DNA of 64,000 nt, from assembly GCF_003966225.1 (NCBI RefSeq), contig NZ_RXNU01000008.1, positions 1 through 64,000 on the forward strand, in the 5' to 3' direction. Made by a program: the position numbers and the translations under genes. Source of the stretch: Shewanella canadensis (GTDB lineage Bacteria > Pseudomonadota > Gammaproteobacteria > Enterobacterales > Shewanellaceae). Under the pieces are notes generated by a model, which was not told the DNA's origin, made no database searches, and was given only the letters and a program-made list of their open reading frames with translations. Shown piece by piece: positions 8,428 to 16,415 of the stretch; position 1 is the first letter of the stretch, and each line of letters opens with the position of its first letter.

Positions 8428-10149
8428 ATGTCGCAAGTTACACGTACGCCTTTGCCGAGAACCTTCTTCGTAGCTAATACGATGGAAATATTTGAACGTC
8501 TTGCCTGGTATGGATTTTTTACCCTATCATCACTCTATATGACCTCTCCGGCTCGTCAGGGAGGATTAGGGTTCAGTGAACAGGAACGTGGACTACTTCA
8601 GGGAATGATCCCATTTTTCCTCTACCTCTTCCCGGTATTAACAGGCGCGTTGGCCGACCGCTATGGTTACCGCAAGATGTTTTTAACCTCCTACCTCATC
8701 ATGTGTCCAAGCTATTTTATTCTGGGACAGGTCGACTCATTCGCCGGCTTCTTTATCGCCTTTATGGGCGTCGCACTTGGCGCTGCCTGTTTTAAGCCCG
8801 TTGTCACGGGCACTATTGCGCGAACGACCGATGATACCAACCGAGGACTAGGTTTCGGGATATTCTATATGATGGTTAACATAGGTGGGTTTCTGGGCCC
8901 CTTTATTGCCGGATATGTTCGGGCAATCAGCTGGGATTGGGTATTTATAATGTCGTCGTTTTGGATAGCGGTAAACTTCATACCTGCTTTACTTTTTTAT
9001 AAGGAGCCTACCGATCCTAAAGCACAAACAGGAAAACAATTAAGCGCGGTATTTGCAGACATTCAGCAAGTGTTGGGGAATGTACGTTTTGCTATGCTAT
9101 TTTTTGGCACCTTAGTCATATTGATGTCTTATGGCGCGAAGTGGATATCGGGAGAAACAACGTTAATTATCTATTTCGCCTGGTTTATCGGGCATTTCCT
9201 GTGGGATCTGACGGCTAAAGCAAACCTGAAAGCCCCCTGGTACAGACAAAAGATCTGCTTAGGAAATAAACCCTTCGTTATCTACCTTCTGATCTTGTCA
9301 GGCTTTTGGATGGTGTATCAACAGATATTTATCACCCTGCCAATCTTCATTCGTGACTTTGTCGATACTTCGGATCTTGTGATTATGTTGGGCCAATATC
9401 CTGATCTTTTATCTTTTTTAGCCCCTGTAGACATTCACACATTACAAACTGAGCTCGTCAGACTCTCTCAGGCAGTTGCCACTAATGAGATTGACATTAA
9501 TCAGGCCTATTTTGAACTGGTCCACTCCAAGGTGATGGTTCCCGTAACCGAATTAAAACTCGGTTTAGCTGCCATCGCGCAAGATCCGTCAATTGCCGTC
9601 GACTACTCACAAACCTGGATTGCACAACACAGACAAATAAATCCTGAGTACCTGATTGGATTGAACTTCCTGTCAATTGTTGTGCTTCAAGTGATGATTA
9701 GTCGTTTTATCGAACGTTTTCAAGCGCTTCCCATTTTAGTTGCCGGTACCATTATTATATCTTTGGGTACAGCACTCGGTGGAGTTGCTCACGGAATGGT
9801 AATGGGCGGCTTTATGGTGCTGACATCCATTTTGGTCTTCTCTGTCGGCGAAATGGTTGCCTCACCAAAGAGTCAGGAGTACGTGGCCAGTTTTGCACCA
9901 CACGACAAGAAAGCCATGTTTATGGGTTATTACTTTGTCTCCTCAGCGATCGGCTTTTTACTTGCGGGCCCTCTATCAGGTTTCCTTTATTCGGAAGTCG
10001 CAAAGAATGCCCATCGCCCCGATCTTATGTGGTACATCATAGGCAGTTTTGGCTTAGTCACCGCTGTAGGTTTAGTCCTGTTTCATAAGTTTGGTGCAAC
10101 ACAATCGCAAGATGTTGAGCAGCAACAAGAGACTATAGAGGCGACATAA
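8428..10149 (+). CDS. POT-like major facilitator transporter
   Basis: 573 residues from ATG 8428; a GTG at 8404 in frame would add eight residues. The N-terminal EIFERLAWYGFF matches the ExxER(F/L)xxYG motif of the proton-dependent oligopeptide (POT) family, and GALADRYGYRK is the MFS loop 2-3 signature. About 12-14 membrane segments are predicted. A soluble-looking stretch of about 110 residues (around 305-410) interrupts the centre, longer than in classical peptide transporters. Substrate is not deducible; di/tripeptides are the family default. Confidence 0.85.
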   Translation: MSQVTRTPLPRTFFVANTMEIFERLAWYGFFTLSSLYMTSPARQGGLGFSEQERGLLQGMIPFFLYLFPVLTGALADRYGYRKMFLTSYLIMCPSYFILGQVDSFAGFFIAFMGVALGAACFKPVVTGTIARTTDDTNRGLGFGIFYMMVNIGGFLGPFIAGYVRAISWDWVFIMSSFWIAVNFIPALLFYKEPTDPKAQTGKQLSAVFADIQQVLGNVRFAMLFFGTLVILMSYGAKWISGETTLIIYFAWFIGHFLWDLTAKANLKAPWYRQKICLGNKPFVIYLLILSGFWMVYQQIFITLPIFIRDFVDTSDLVIMLGQYPDLLSFLAPVDIHTLQTELVRLSQAVATNEIDINQAYFELVHSKVMVPVTELKLGLAAIAQDPSIAVDYSQTWIAQHRQINPEYLIGLNFLSIVVLQVMISRFIERFQALPILVAGTIIISLGTALGGVAHGMVMGGFMVLTSILVFSVGEMVASPKSQEYVASFAPHDKKAMFMGYYFVSSAIGFLLAGPLSGFLYSEVAKNAHRPDLMWYIIGSFGLVTAVGLVLFHKFGATQSQDVEQQQETIEAT

Positions 10150-10156
10150 ATAAGTA

Positions 10157-10170
10157 ATACCAATTGGTAT
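10157..10170. repeat. ATACCAATTGGTAT palindrome
   Basis: Second identical copy of the 14-bp palindrome of 5850-5863, just after the transporter stop and before the convergent barrel-like gene. Confidence 0.6.
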
Positions 10171-10246
10171 ATCGGACACTGATAACTTCACCTCTTGTTG
10201 GTGTTAGCATTGGTGTCCGGGTCACCATTCAACATATATATTGTCA

Positions 10247-10933
10247 TCAAAATTGAGACTGTATGGCAAAGCCCCACTTAGTCTCCTCTTCGCTGAAACT
10301 CTCATATTGATTAGACTCATAACGATATCGGATCTCCCAAGACCAGCGCTCAGTCACACGATAGCCAAGTGATAGCCACGCATGAGCTTCATAGCGTTCA
10401 CTGCTATCGATTGCCGCACTGCCCTTCGCAACCAAGGTGTTGTACCACCGGTCACTCCAGGGTCTGAGAGCCGTCACACTGACATTTGCTGTAATACTGT
10501 CACTGCTCGGGTTATCTTTTACACTCAGGTAATTTGCTCCCACCTCAGTAAATACGGCGATATCCATCCAGCCATTAAATTCACTAATAATGCCAACTTG
10601 ATATTGGTAATGGTTAAAGCGGCCAATTTCTGTATCCGTTTTCCCATGTTTAATAGAAGCGCTGAAATTCCAGTTACTTAACGCGCTTTGAGGGGAATAG
10701 AGATAAGACAGGTTCCATTTGTCTCCACCAAAATTAGAATTTAATTCAATTTTTTGGTTATCCCCGCCCAAGCGCCCCGCGACTTTTAGTACATCGGCGT
10801 CGAAACCCGCCCCGAGGGTAGTGGTTAAATTGAGTGGGTCGGCAATATGGCGAGCGGTTTGCGCGTTCACAGCACTGGAAAGGCAGAGAAAAATGAGGGT
10901 TACGGGAAGCCCCCCCTTATTATTGAAATACAT
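10247..10933 (-). CDS. Secreted beta-rich protein, probably outer membrane
   Basis: 228 residues from ATG 10933, chosen because it gives a clean signal peptide (about 24 residues, ending SSAVNA); the frame stays open to 10987 upstream. The mature protein is made of alternating strands (WNLSYLYS, WSWEIRYRYES) and ends ...KWGFAIQSQF, a terminal phenylalanine as in outer-membrane barrels. It is roughly the size of an eight- or ten-stranded barrel. I do not recognise a specific family. It stands alone. Confidence 0.65.
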   Translation of the reverse strand: MYFNNKGGLPVTLIFLCLSSAVNAQTARHIADPLNLTTTLGAGFDADVLKVAGRLGGDNQKIELNSNFGGDKWNLSYLYSPQSALSNWNFSASIKHGKTDTEIGRFNHYQYQVGIISEFNGWMDIAVFTEVGANYLSVKDNPSSDSITANVSVTALRPWSDRWYNTLVAKGSAAIDSSERYEAHAWLSLGYRVTERWSWEIRYRYESNQYESFSEEETKWGFAIQSQF

Positions 10934-11146
10934 TTGTAACACCGGAAAAAATATCATTATCACAGTCAAATCAAGTCCATTCAACACACTTTACTTACTA
11001 TTACAAAGCCTTAAAAACCGTTCAACATGCAGGTCAGAACCCAACAAAAGTATCAATCAGTATCGTGTTTTGCTATGTATTCTGGTCTGTAACACTATTA
11101 GAGGATATGATGGACAGGTATGTAGCAGAAGGAAACTGGAGATCAG

Positions 11147-11500
11147 GTGTCAGTACAGCAAACACACTCACCGATGGAGAAGATCTGGTTTATTGTGGGT
11201 ATGATCCCGGAAGGCACCGTAACTTCATACGGAAAAGTTGCCGATCTGGCAGGTTTACCGGGAAGAGCCCGATATGTATCAAAGGCGCTAAAATCTGCAC
11301 CGCAAGAGATGAATTTACCTTGGTTCAGAGTCATTAACAGTCAGGGACGAATATCTTTTAAAGAACATTCGCAACCCTATCAGGAACAGATGGAACTGCT
11401 TAGGCTCGAAGGCGTTAAGGTTAATCTTGGGAAAATTAAATTACAAGACTATGAGTGGCAACCTGATATTGCAACCTTAGTCCTAGTGATCCCATTTTAA
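11147..11500 (+). CDS. Alkyltransferase-like protein (ATL), DNA repair
   Basis: 117 residues from GTG 11147, which has GGAG about eight bases upstream; ATG 11174 would give 108. It is a short O6-alkylguanine-DNA alkyltransferase homologue with VTSYGKVADLAGLPGRARYV (recognition helix and arginine finger). The active-site PCHRV of MGMT is replaced by PWFRV, so the alkyl-accepting cysteine is a tryptophan. Such ATL proteins (E. coli YbaZ type) bind O6-alkylguanine tightly and hand it to nucleotide excision repair without removing the alkyl group. PWFRV differs from the commoner PWHRV by a second substitution. Stand-alone gene. Confidence 0.88.
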   Translation: MSVQQTHSPMEKIWFIVGMIPEGTVTSYGKVADLAGLPGRARYVSKALKSAPQEMNLPWFRVINSQGRISFKEHSQPYQEQMELLRLEGVKVNLGKIKLQDYEWQPDIATLVLVIPF

Positions 11501-11691
11501 AACTTATGGGTCATAAAGATAAACCCGCTCATCACATAATAGTAACGACAGCATTATTTAGCACAGACTCGATATGCATCAGCTTGGCTCCGGTTCGGTG
11601 AACTGAAAAGGAATAAACTTGTCTGAATATCAAGGTTAGTAAAATATTGCTATGATCATACTTGAATGAGTATGTTGGAAATATCTGTTTT

Positions 11692-11697
11692 AAGGAG
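11692..11697 (+). promoter_or_regulatory. Ribosome binding site deciding a TTG start
   Basis: AAGGAG sits six bases before TTG 11704 and makes that the likely start of the DUF3108 gene, instead of the ATG at 11662. Confidence 0.7.
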
Positions 11698-11703
11698 ATC
11701 TCA

Positions 11704-12471
11704 TTGTCTATCGGTAAACGACTAGTACTGGCAACGAATTTATTATGCTTTAGCTTTTTCCTAAGCGCAGAGCCCGGGCCTCTGACGCCCTACACGGCCG
11801 AATATCAGGTCAATTATGGAAGCATAGAACTGGGTAAGGCAAGGTACCAGCTGCCAAACGCCGAGGGAAACCTTTACCAATACCGTTTCGACAGTGATGT
11901 CAGCTTATTAATTCTCTCCGATAGAAGAAATGTTGTCAGTGACTTTACACTAAATGATCAACAGCTTACTCCTATGCGTTATATCCATAACCGTAAAGGC
12001 ACAGGCCCCAGTTATCAGGAACAGGCAGCCTTTGCCAAGGGGCAAGAGGTGGTTCACAGTCGTTATAAAGATGAGAGAGCAAAACTGCCCTACACCGATA
12101 TTTTATATGATCCCCTGATGGTACAACTGCAATTTCGTCTGGATCTGGCTCAGGGTAAGAAAGAGTTACACTACGTCATGGTGAAAAGCGGAGAACTCGA
12201 TGAGTACGACTTTAAAGTAGTCGGAAAAGAGAGAATGAACATTGAAAGTGGCAGTTATGAGACCATCAAGATAGAAGTGATCAGAGATAGCACAAAGAGG
12301 CAGACATTTTTTTGGATGGCACCCAAATTAGGCTTCCTTCCGGTTCGTCTGACTCACTTCGAGAAGGGTAGCAAGCAACTCGATATTAAATTACTCAGTT
12401 ATCAATTCGCTCAAGAACAGCAAACCGTCAACGCCGAGCCATTGAGTTCCGAGGTTATCACGCCACTATAA
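11704..12471 (+). CDS. DUF3108 domain secreted protein
   Basis: 255 residues from TTG 11704, supported by AAGGAG six bases upstream; the ATG at 11662 would give 269 and put an odd 14 residues before the signal peptide. The N-terminal hydrophobic segment ends near FLSAEP. The body (PYTAEYQVNYGSIELGKARYQL, then repeated strands with TFFWMAPKLGFLPVRLTH) is that of DUF3108, a periplasmic or envelope beta-sandwich of unknown function. In relatives it often sits by purine genes; here it is alone. Confidence 0.82.
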   Translation: MSIGKRLVLATNLLCFSFFLSAEPGPLTPYTAEYQVNYGSIELGKARYQLPNAEGNLYQYRFDSDVSLLILSDRRNVVSDFTLNDQQLTPMRYIHNRKGTGPSYQEQAAFAKGQEVVHSRYKDERAKLPYTDILYDPLMVQLQFRLDLAQGKKELHYVMVKSGELDEYDFKVVGKERMNIESGSYETIKIEVIRDSTKRQTFFWMAPKLGFLPVRLTHFEKGSKQLDIKLLSYQFAQEQQTVNAEPLSSEVITPL

Positions 12472-12482
12472 TTCATCAAGTT

Positions 12483-12509
12483 GCACCGCCAGCAAATAAT
12501 TAGCGGTGC
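12483..12509. terminator. Hairpin after DUF3108 gene
   Basis: GCACCGC (12483-12489) and GCGGTGC (12503-12509) form a perfect 7-bp stem with a 13-base AT-rich loop. There is no T-run, so it may be a weak or factor-assisted terminator. Confidence 0.35.
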
Positions 12510-12566
12510 AATTGGTAAGCTTAACAATACCAATATCCCATTTAACTTGAATTCATTCACTTCGTG

Positions 12567-12804
12567 TCAGATAGATACGAATTCAAACTCATCAGGCCAG
12601 AGAAACAGGGTATGGCAAAATTTGTCATCACCACTGCCAAACCATTTATTTATTTCAACGCATTCATATTCAATCGACTCTAAAGCACTCGCCCACCATG
12701 GTAGAAACATCTTTAAGCTCATGCTTGTCATAGCTGACATCGGGTAATTGAAGCAACCTTACCCGATCCCCCATAGCAACAGATGTTCCATTCTTATCTT
12801 TCAT
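12567..12804 (-). pseudogene. Frameshifted small conserved gene behind yafJ-like gene
   Basis: From ATG 12804 the minus strand reads MKDKNGTSVAMGDRVRLLQL... for 44 residues to a TGA at 12670-12672. Dropping one T in GATTGAA just before that stop lets the frame continue through EYECVEINKWFGSGDDKF and LFLWPDEFEF to a TGA at 12567-12569, giving a coherent 78-residue acidic protein. The start style (NGT..GDRV) is one I associate with a small conserved hypothetical family in Shewanella and Pseudomonas. It starts 10 bp after the amidotransferase stop, so it was probably co-transcribed. Either a recent frameshift or a sequencing error. Confidence 0.5.
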
Positions 12805-12814
12805 GACAGATGCT

Positions 12815-13594
12815 TCACAGTTCACCTATCAGCTGCCCTTTACAAAACAGCTTCCACTCACCAGCGGATAAGATGTGCCATTGCTCGTTATTAGTTAATG
12901 GCCTGGTCGCTATCACAGTGACAATGTCATTGGCCGTCGTCTCTTTATCGAAATCGATGACAACATCGGTGTCTATCAGACGGGCTTTACCAAATGGGGC
13001 CTTACGCGTGATATAGCATAAATTATTGCTGCAATAGCTCATCAAATGATCGCCGTCACTTAAGATCATATTGAATACACCTAAGGCACGAATTTCATCG
13101 GCTAGCTTGGCAATATAATGATAAACGAGTGTGATATCCTCAGGCTCGTTATCGCCAAATTTTTCGACAACCTTTTCTAATAACCAACAAAAAGCGAGTT
13201 CACTATCAGTATCACCAACGGGTTGATACCTTGAAACGCTAAATTTATCCTGGTATTCACTCAGCTGACCGTTATGCGCGTAGGTCCAATACCTTCCCCA
13301 TAACTCGCGCGTAAAGGGATGTGTGTTTTCCAGAGAGACGCAACCACGATTGGCCTGTCGAATGTGGCTCACCACCACTTCACTCTTTATTGGGAAGGAT
13401 TGGATCAGCTTCGCAATTTGAGACTCGCTGCTTGGACAGGCATCTTTGAAGGTACGACTTCCCTTCCCCTCATAAAAGGTGATCCCCCAACCATCGACAT
13501 GAGGGCCTGTGACACCACCTCTTTGAGCCAGGCCAGTAAAGCTAAAAACAATATCTGTCGGCACATTGGCACTCATCGCCAGTAGTTCACACAT
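12815..13594 (-). CDS. Class II glutamine amidotransferase (YafJ type)
   Basis: 259 residues. It starts MCELLAMSAN, so removal of Met1 exposes Cys2 as the Ntn-type nucleophile of class II glutaminases. RQANRG (near 100), the ENTHPF stretch and AHNGQ (Asn and Gly of the oxyanion hole) complete the glutaminase core, and no synthase domain follows. This is the YafJ/Ntn-hydrolase stand-alone form, whose acceptor substrate is not established. The frameshifted small gene follows after 10 bp. Divergent from fadE. Confidence 0.9.
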   Translation of the reverse strand: MCELLAMSANVPTDIVFSFTGLAQRGGVTGPHVDGWGITFYEGKGSRTFKDACPSSESQIAKLIQSFPIKSEVVVSHIRQANRGCVSLENTHPFTRELWGRYWTYAHNGQLSEYQDKFSVSRYQPVGDTDSELAFCWLLEKVVEKFGDNEPEDITLVYHYIAKLADEIRALGVFNMILSDGDHLMSYCSNNLCYITRKAPFGKARLIDTDVVIDFDKETTANDIVTVIATRPLTNNEQWHILSAGEWKLFCKGQLIGEL

Positions 13595-13677
13595 TCATAC
13601 GCCCTATTCATCACTATCTACAATAATTCAAGTTTAACTACTTGAAGCTAAAAGTGGAATCCTGACTTAAAACAATT

Positions 13678-13695
13678 TTTTAAACGTTTGTTTGA
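13678..13695. promoter_or_regulatory. Candidate PsrA operator upstream of fadE
   Basis: TTTAAACGTTTGTTTGAAA spans about 13678-13696. It matches the AAAC...GTTTGAA pattern of PsrA, the fatty-acid-responsive TetR repressor of beta-oxidation genes in Shewanella and Pseudomonas. The site is about 140 bp before the fadE start. Motif recognition from memory; psrA itself is not in the window. Confidence 0.45.
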
Positions 13696-13740
13696 AATAT
13701 TACTTGTATTAAGTCACACATAGGGTTAAATTTTATGCGA

Positions 13741-13757
13741 CACAGGTCTGACCACAA
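13741..13757. promoter_or_regulatory. Candidate FadR operator upstream of fadE
   Basis: A perfect GGTC-T-GACC dyad at 13745-13753 in the context CACAGGTCTGACCACAA, close to the FadR consensus ACTGGTCNGACCAGT. It lies about 80 bp before the fadE start, a sensible place for repression released by long-chain acyl-CoA. Confidence 0.55.
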
Positions 13758-13832
13758 CCTATAATTGTGATTATGATCAACAAACATTTGGCCTATGGTC
13801 AATATTCAGGTCGCATTTTAAGGAGAATAACA

Positions 13833-16280
13833 GTGACTACCCTACTTTGGATCCTTGCGATGCTTTTTACATTAGGCGCTTTAGCCTATTTAAGAGTATC
13901 TCTGCTTACATCAAGCATCATCGCCGCAGTCGTCATGGCTGTCGGTTCAGCAACTGAAGTTGTTAGTCCCCTTGTGTGGATTATCTTTTTAGCTATTGCG
14001 CTCCCCCTTAACATCAGTGCATTTCGAAAAAACTACCTAACAAGACCTCTGTTAAAACTCTACCGAGGCATCATGCCTGAGATGTCTTCTACTGAAAAAG
14101 AAGCTATCGAAGCAGGTACGACCTGGTGGGATGCGGATCTTTTTACGGGTAAACCTGATTGGAAGAAGCTTCATAACTACCCGACAGCCAGATTGAGTGC
14201 CGAAGAGCAAGCTTTCTTGGATGGCCCGGTCGAAGAAGTGTGCAAAATGGTCAATCAACATCAAGTATCCCATCAACTTGGGGATCTACCTGAAGAGGTT
14301 TGGCAATATCTGAAAGATCACGGCTTCTTCGCCATGATCATCAAGAAAAAGTATGGCGGCCTTCAGTATTCTGCCTATGCTCAATCTCGCGTACTTCAAA
14401 AGTTAGCAGGTGTCAGCAGTGAATTGGCTTCCACTGTCGGCGTTCCAAACTCTTTAGGTCCGGGTGAGCTTTTACAGCACTACGGGACTCCAGCTCAGCA
14501 AGACTACTACCTACCAAGACTGGCTAAAGGACTTGAAGTTCCTTGCTTTGCATTAACCAGCCCGGAAGCCGGTAGTGATGCCGGTGCCATTCCTGACTTT
14601 GGTATCGTGTGTAAAGGTGAGTGGGAAGGCGAAGACGTTCTAGGCATGAGACTCACCTGGAACAAGCGCTATATAACCCTAGCGCCTTCAGCGACTGTAC
14701 TTGGACTTGCATTTAAACTGCAAGATCCTGATCACTTAATGGGTGATAAAGATGAGTATGGAATCACCTGTGCACTCATTCCAACGAATATCAAAGGGGT
14801 AGAAACGGGTCGTCGTCACTTGCCGCTTAACTGTATGTTCCAAAACGGTCCTACCACAGGTAAAGACGTATTCGTCCCATTGAGCTTCATCATCGGTGGT
14901 CCGGAAATGGCAGGCCAAGGCTGGCGTATGCTGGTTGAATGCCTTTCGGTTGGCCGCGGCATCACTCTTCCATCGAATTCTGCCGGTGGTGTTAAAACCG
15001 CAGCTGTTGCGACCGGTGCTTATGCCCGTATTCGTCGTCAATTCAAACTGCCTATCGGTAAACTCGAAGGTATCGAAGAGCCTATGGCTCGGATCGGTGG
15101 TAACGCATACCTGATGGATGCGGTAACAACCTTAACCACAACCGCTATCGATTTAGGTGAAAAACCATCGGTTATCTCAGCCATCGTTAAGTTCCACCTA
15201 ACCGATAGAATGCAGAAATGTGTCATCGATGCGATGGACATCCATGGTGGTAAAGGCGTATGTTTAGGCCCGAATAATTACCTGGGTCGTGGCTATCAGG
15301 CTGCACCAATAGCAATCACTGTTGAAGGTGCAAATATCTTGACCCGCTCAATGATCATCTATGGCCAAGGGGCGATTCGTTGTCACCCTTATGTATTGGC
15401 AGAGATGGAGTCGGCCTTTGATTCAGATAGCAATAGAGGTCTGACTGACTTTGATTCGGCTCTGTTCGGGCATATCGGATTCACAACCAGTAACCTGGTT
15501 CGCAGTTTCTGGCTGGGTCTGACTTCCAGCCGTTTCTCAAATTCACCGTATTCTGATAAGACAAAACGTTACTACCAACATATGAATCGTTTCAGTGCTA
15601 ACTTGGCTCTGCTCTCTGACTTAGCCATGGCAACACTGGGTGGTGGATTGAAACGTAAGGAGCGGATCTCGGCTAGACTCGGCGATCTATTGAGTCAGTT
15701 ATATCTCGCATCGGCAACGCTTAAGCGCTATCAAGACGATGGACGTCAAACAGAAGATTTGGCACTTGTACAATGGGCCGTAGAGGATTGCCTGTATAAG
15801 CTTCAAGATTCTCTCGATGACCTTTTAGATAACTTCCCAATGGGTCTGGGTCATGTATTACGCCTGATAATCTTCCCATTTGGTCGCCCGCTGAAACGCC
15901 CTAGTGACATATTAGATCATAAAGTCGCTAAGATTATGCAAACACCTTGTGCCAGTCGAGACCGTCTGGGTAAAGGCCAATTCTGGACTGCATGTGAAAA
16001 CAATGCCGTTGGTATACAGGAGCAGACGTTTAAAGACATTCTCGCTTGTGAACCACTGTATGACAAAGTGTGTAAAGCTGCCGGTAAACGTCTGCCATTC
16101 ATGTGGTTGGACAAGATAGCTGCCGAAGGTAAAGCACTTGGTGTCTTAAGCGAAGATGAAGTGGACTTGCTTGAACGTGCAGAGATTGGTCGTATGAAAT
16201 CAATTAACGTTGATGACTTCGATCCTGACGAGTTACGAGCATTCACTATCACTAGCCCAAGCCATGAACAGGCAGCTTAA
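13833..16280 (+). CDS. fadE: Acyl-CoA dehydrogenase FadE
   Basis: 815 residues from GTG 13833, which has AAGGAG seven bases upstream and gives MTTLLWILAMLFTLGALAY, the family's usual start and length (E. coli FadE 814). Catalyses the first, FAD-dependent step of fatty acid beta-oxidation (acyl-CoA to trans-2-enoyl-CoA). Two N-terminal membrane segments, then the acyl-CoA dehydrogenase fold with CFALTSPEAGSDAG and the flavin/substrate loops, and a FadE-specific C-terminal domain. Preceded by candidate FadR and PsrA sites and closed by a strong terminator, so it is monocistronic and probably controlled by fatty acid supply. Confidence 0.95.
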   Translation: MTTLLWILAMLFTLGALAYLRVSLLTSSIIAAVVMAVGSATEVVSPLVWIIFLAIALPLNISAFRKNYLTRPLLKLYRGIMPEMSSTEKEAIEAGTTWWDADLFTGKPDWKKLHNYPTARLSAEEQAFLDGPVEEVCKMVNQHQVSHQLGDLPEEVWQYLKDHGFFAMIIKKKYGGLQYSAYAQSRVLQKLAGVSSELASTVGVPNSLGPGELLQHYGTPAQQDYYLPRLAKGLEVPCFALTSPEAGSDAGAIPDFGIVCKGEWEGEDVLGMRLTWNKRYITLAPSATVLGLAFKLQDPDHLMGDKDEYGITCALIPTNIKGVETGRRHLPLNCMFQNGPTTGKDVFVPLSFIIGGPEMAGQGWRMLVECLSVGRGITLPSNSAGGVKTAAVATGAYARIRRQFKLPIGKLEGIEEPMARIGGNAYLMDAVTTLTTTAIDLGEKPSVISAIVKFHLTDRMQKCVIDAMDIHGGKGVCLGPNNYLGRGYQAAPIAITVEGANILTRSMIIYGQGAIRCHPYVLAEMESAFDSDSNRGLTDFDSALFGHIGFTTSNLVRSFWLGLTSSRFSNSPYSDKTKRYYQHMNRFSANLALLSDLAMATLGGGLKRKERISARLGDLLSQLYLASATLKRYQDDGRQTEDLALVQWAVEDCLYKLQDSLDDLLDNFPMGLGHVLRLIIFPFGRPLKRPSDILDHKVAKIMQTPCASRDRLGKGQFWTACENNAVGIQEQTFKDILACEPLYDKVCKAAGKRLPFMWLDKIAAEGKALGVLSEDEVDLLERAEIGRMKSINVDDFDPDELRAFTITSPSHEQAA

Positions 16281-16324
16281 CCGTTAATGGCATGCAATTC
16301 GATGTGATAAGTAAATGAATTGAA

Positions 16325-16348
16325 GGAGGCGAAAGCCTCCTTTTTTTT
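16325..16348 (+). terminator. Strong intrinsic terminator after fadE
   Basis: GGAGGC-GAAA-GCCTCC followed by eight Ts: a 6-bp GC stem with a GNRA-type tetraloop. Confidence 0.9.
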
Positions 16349-16415
16349 ACCTTCGAATAAAGCCCATAAGGTTTTATACCTAGCTCAAGACAACCTCTCG
16401 ACTCCACATTAAAAC

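Noticed and set aside
12481..12747. Plus-strand 88-residue open frame after the DUF3108 gene
   Set aside because: No ribosome site, and a better explanation on the other strand exists (the frameshifted 78-residue gene).
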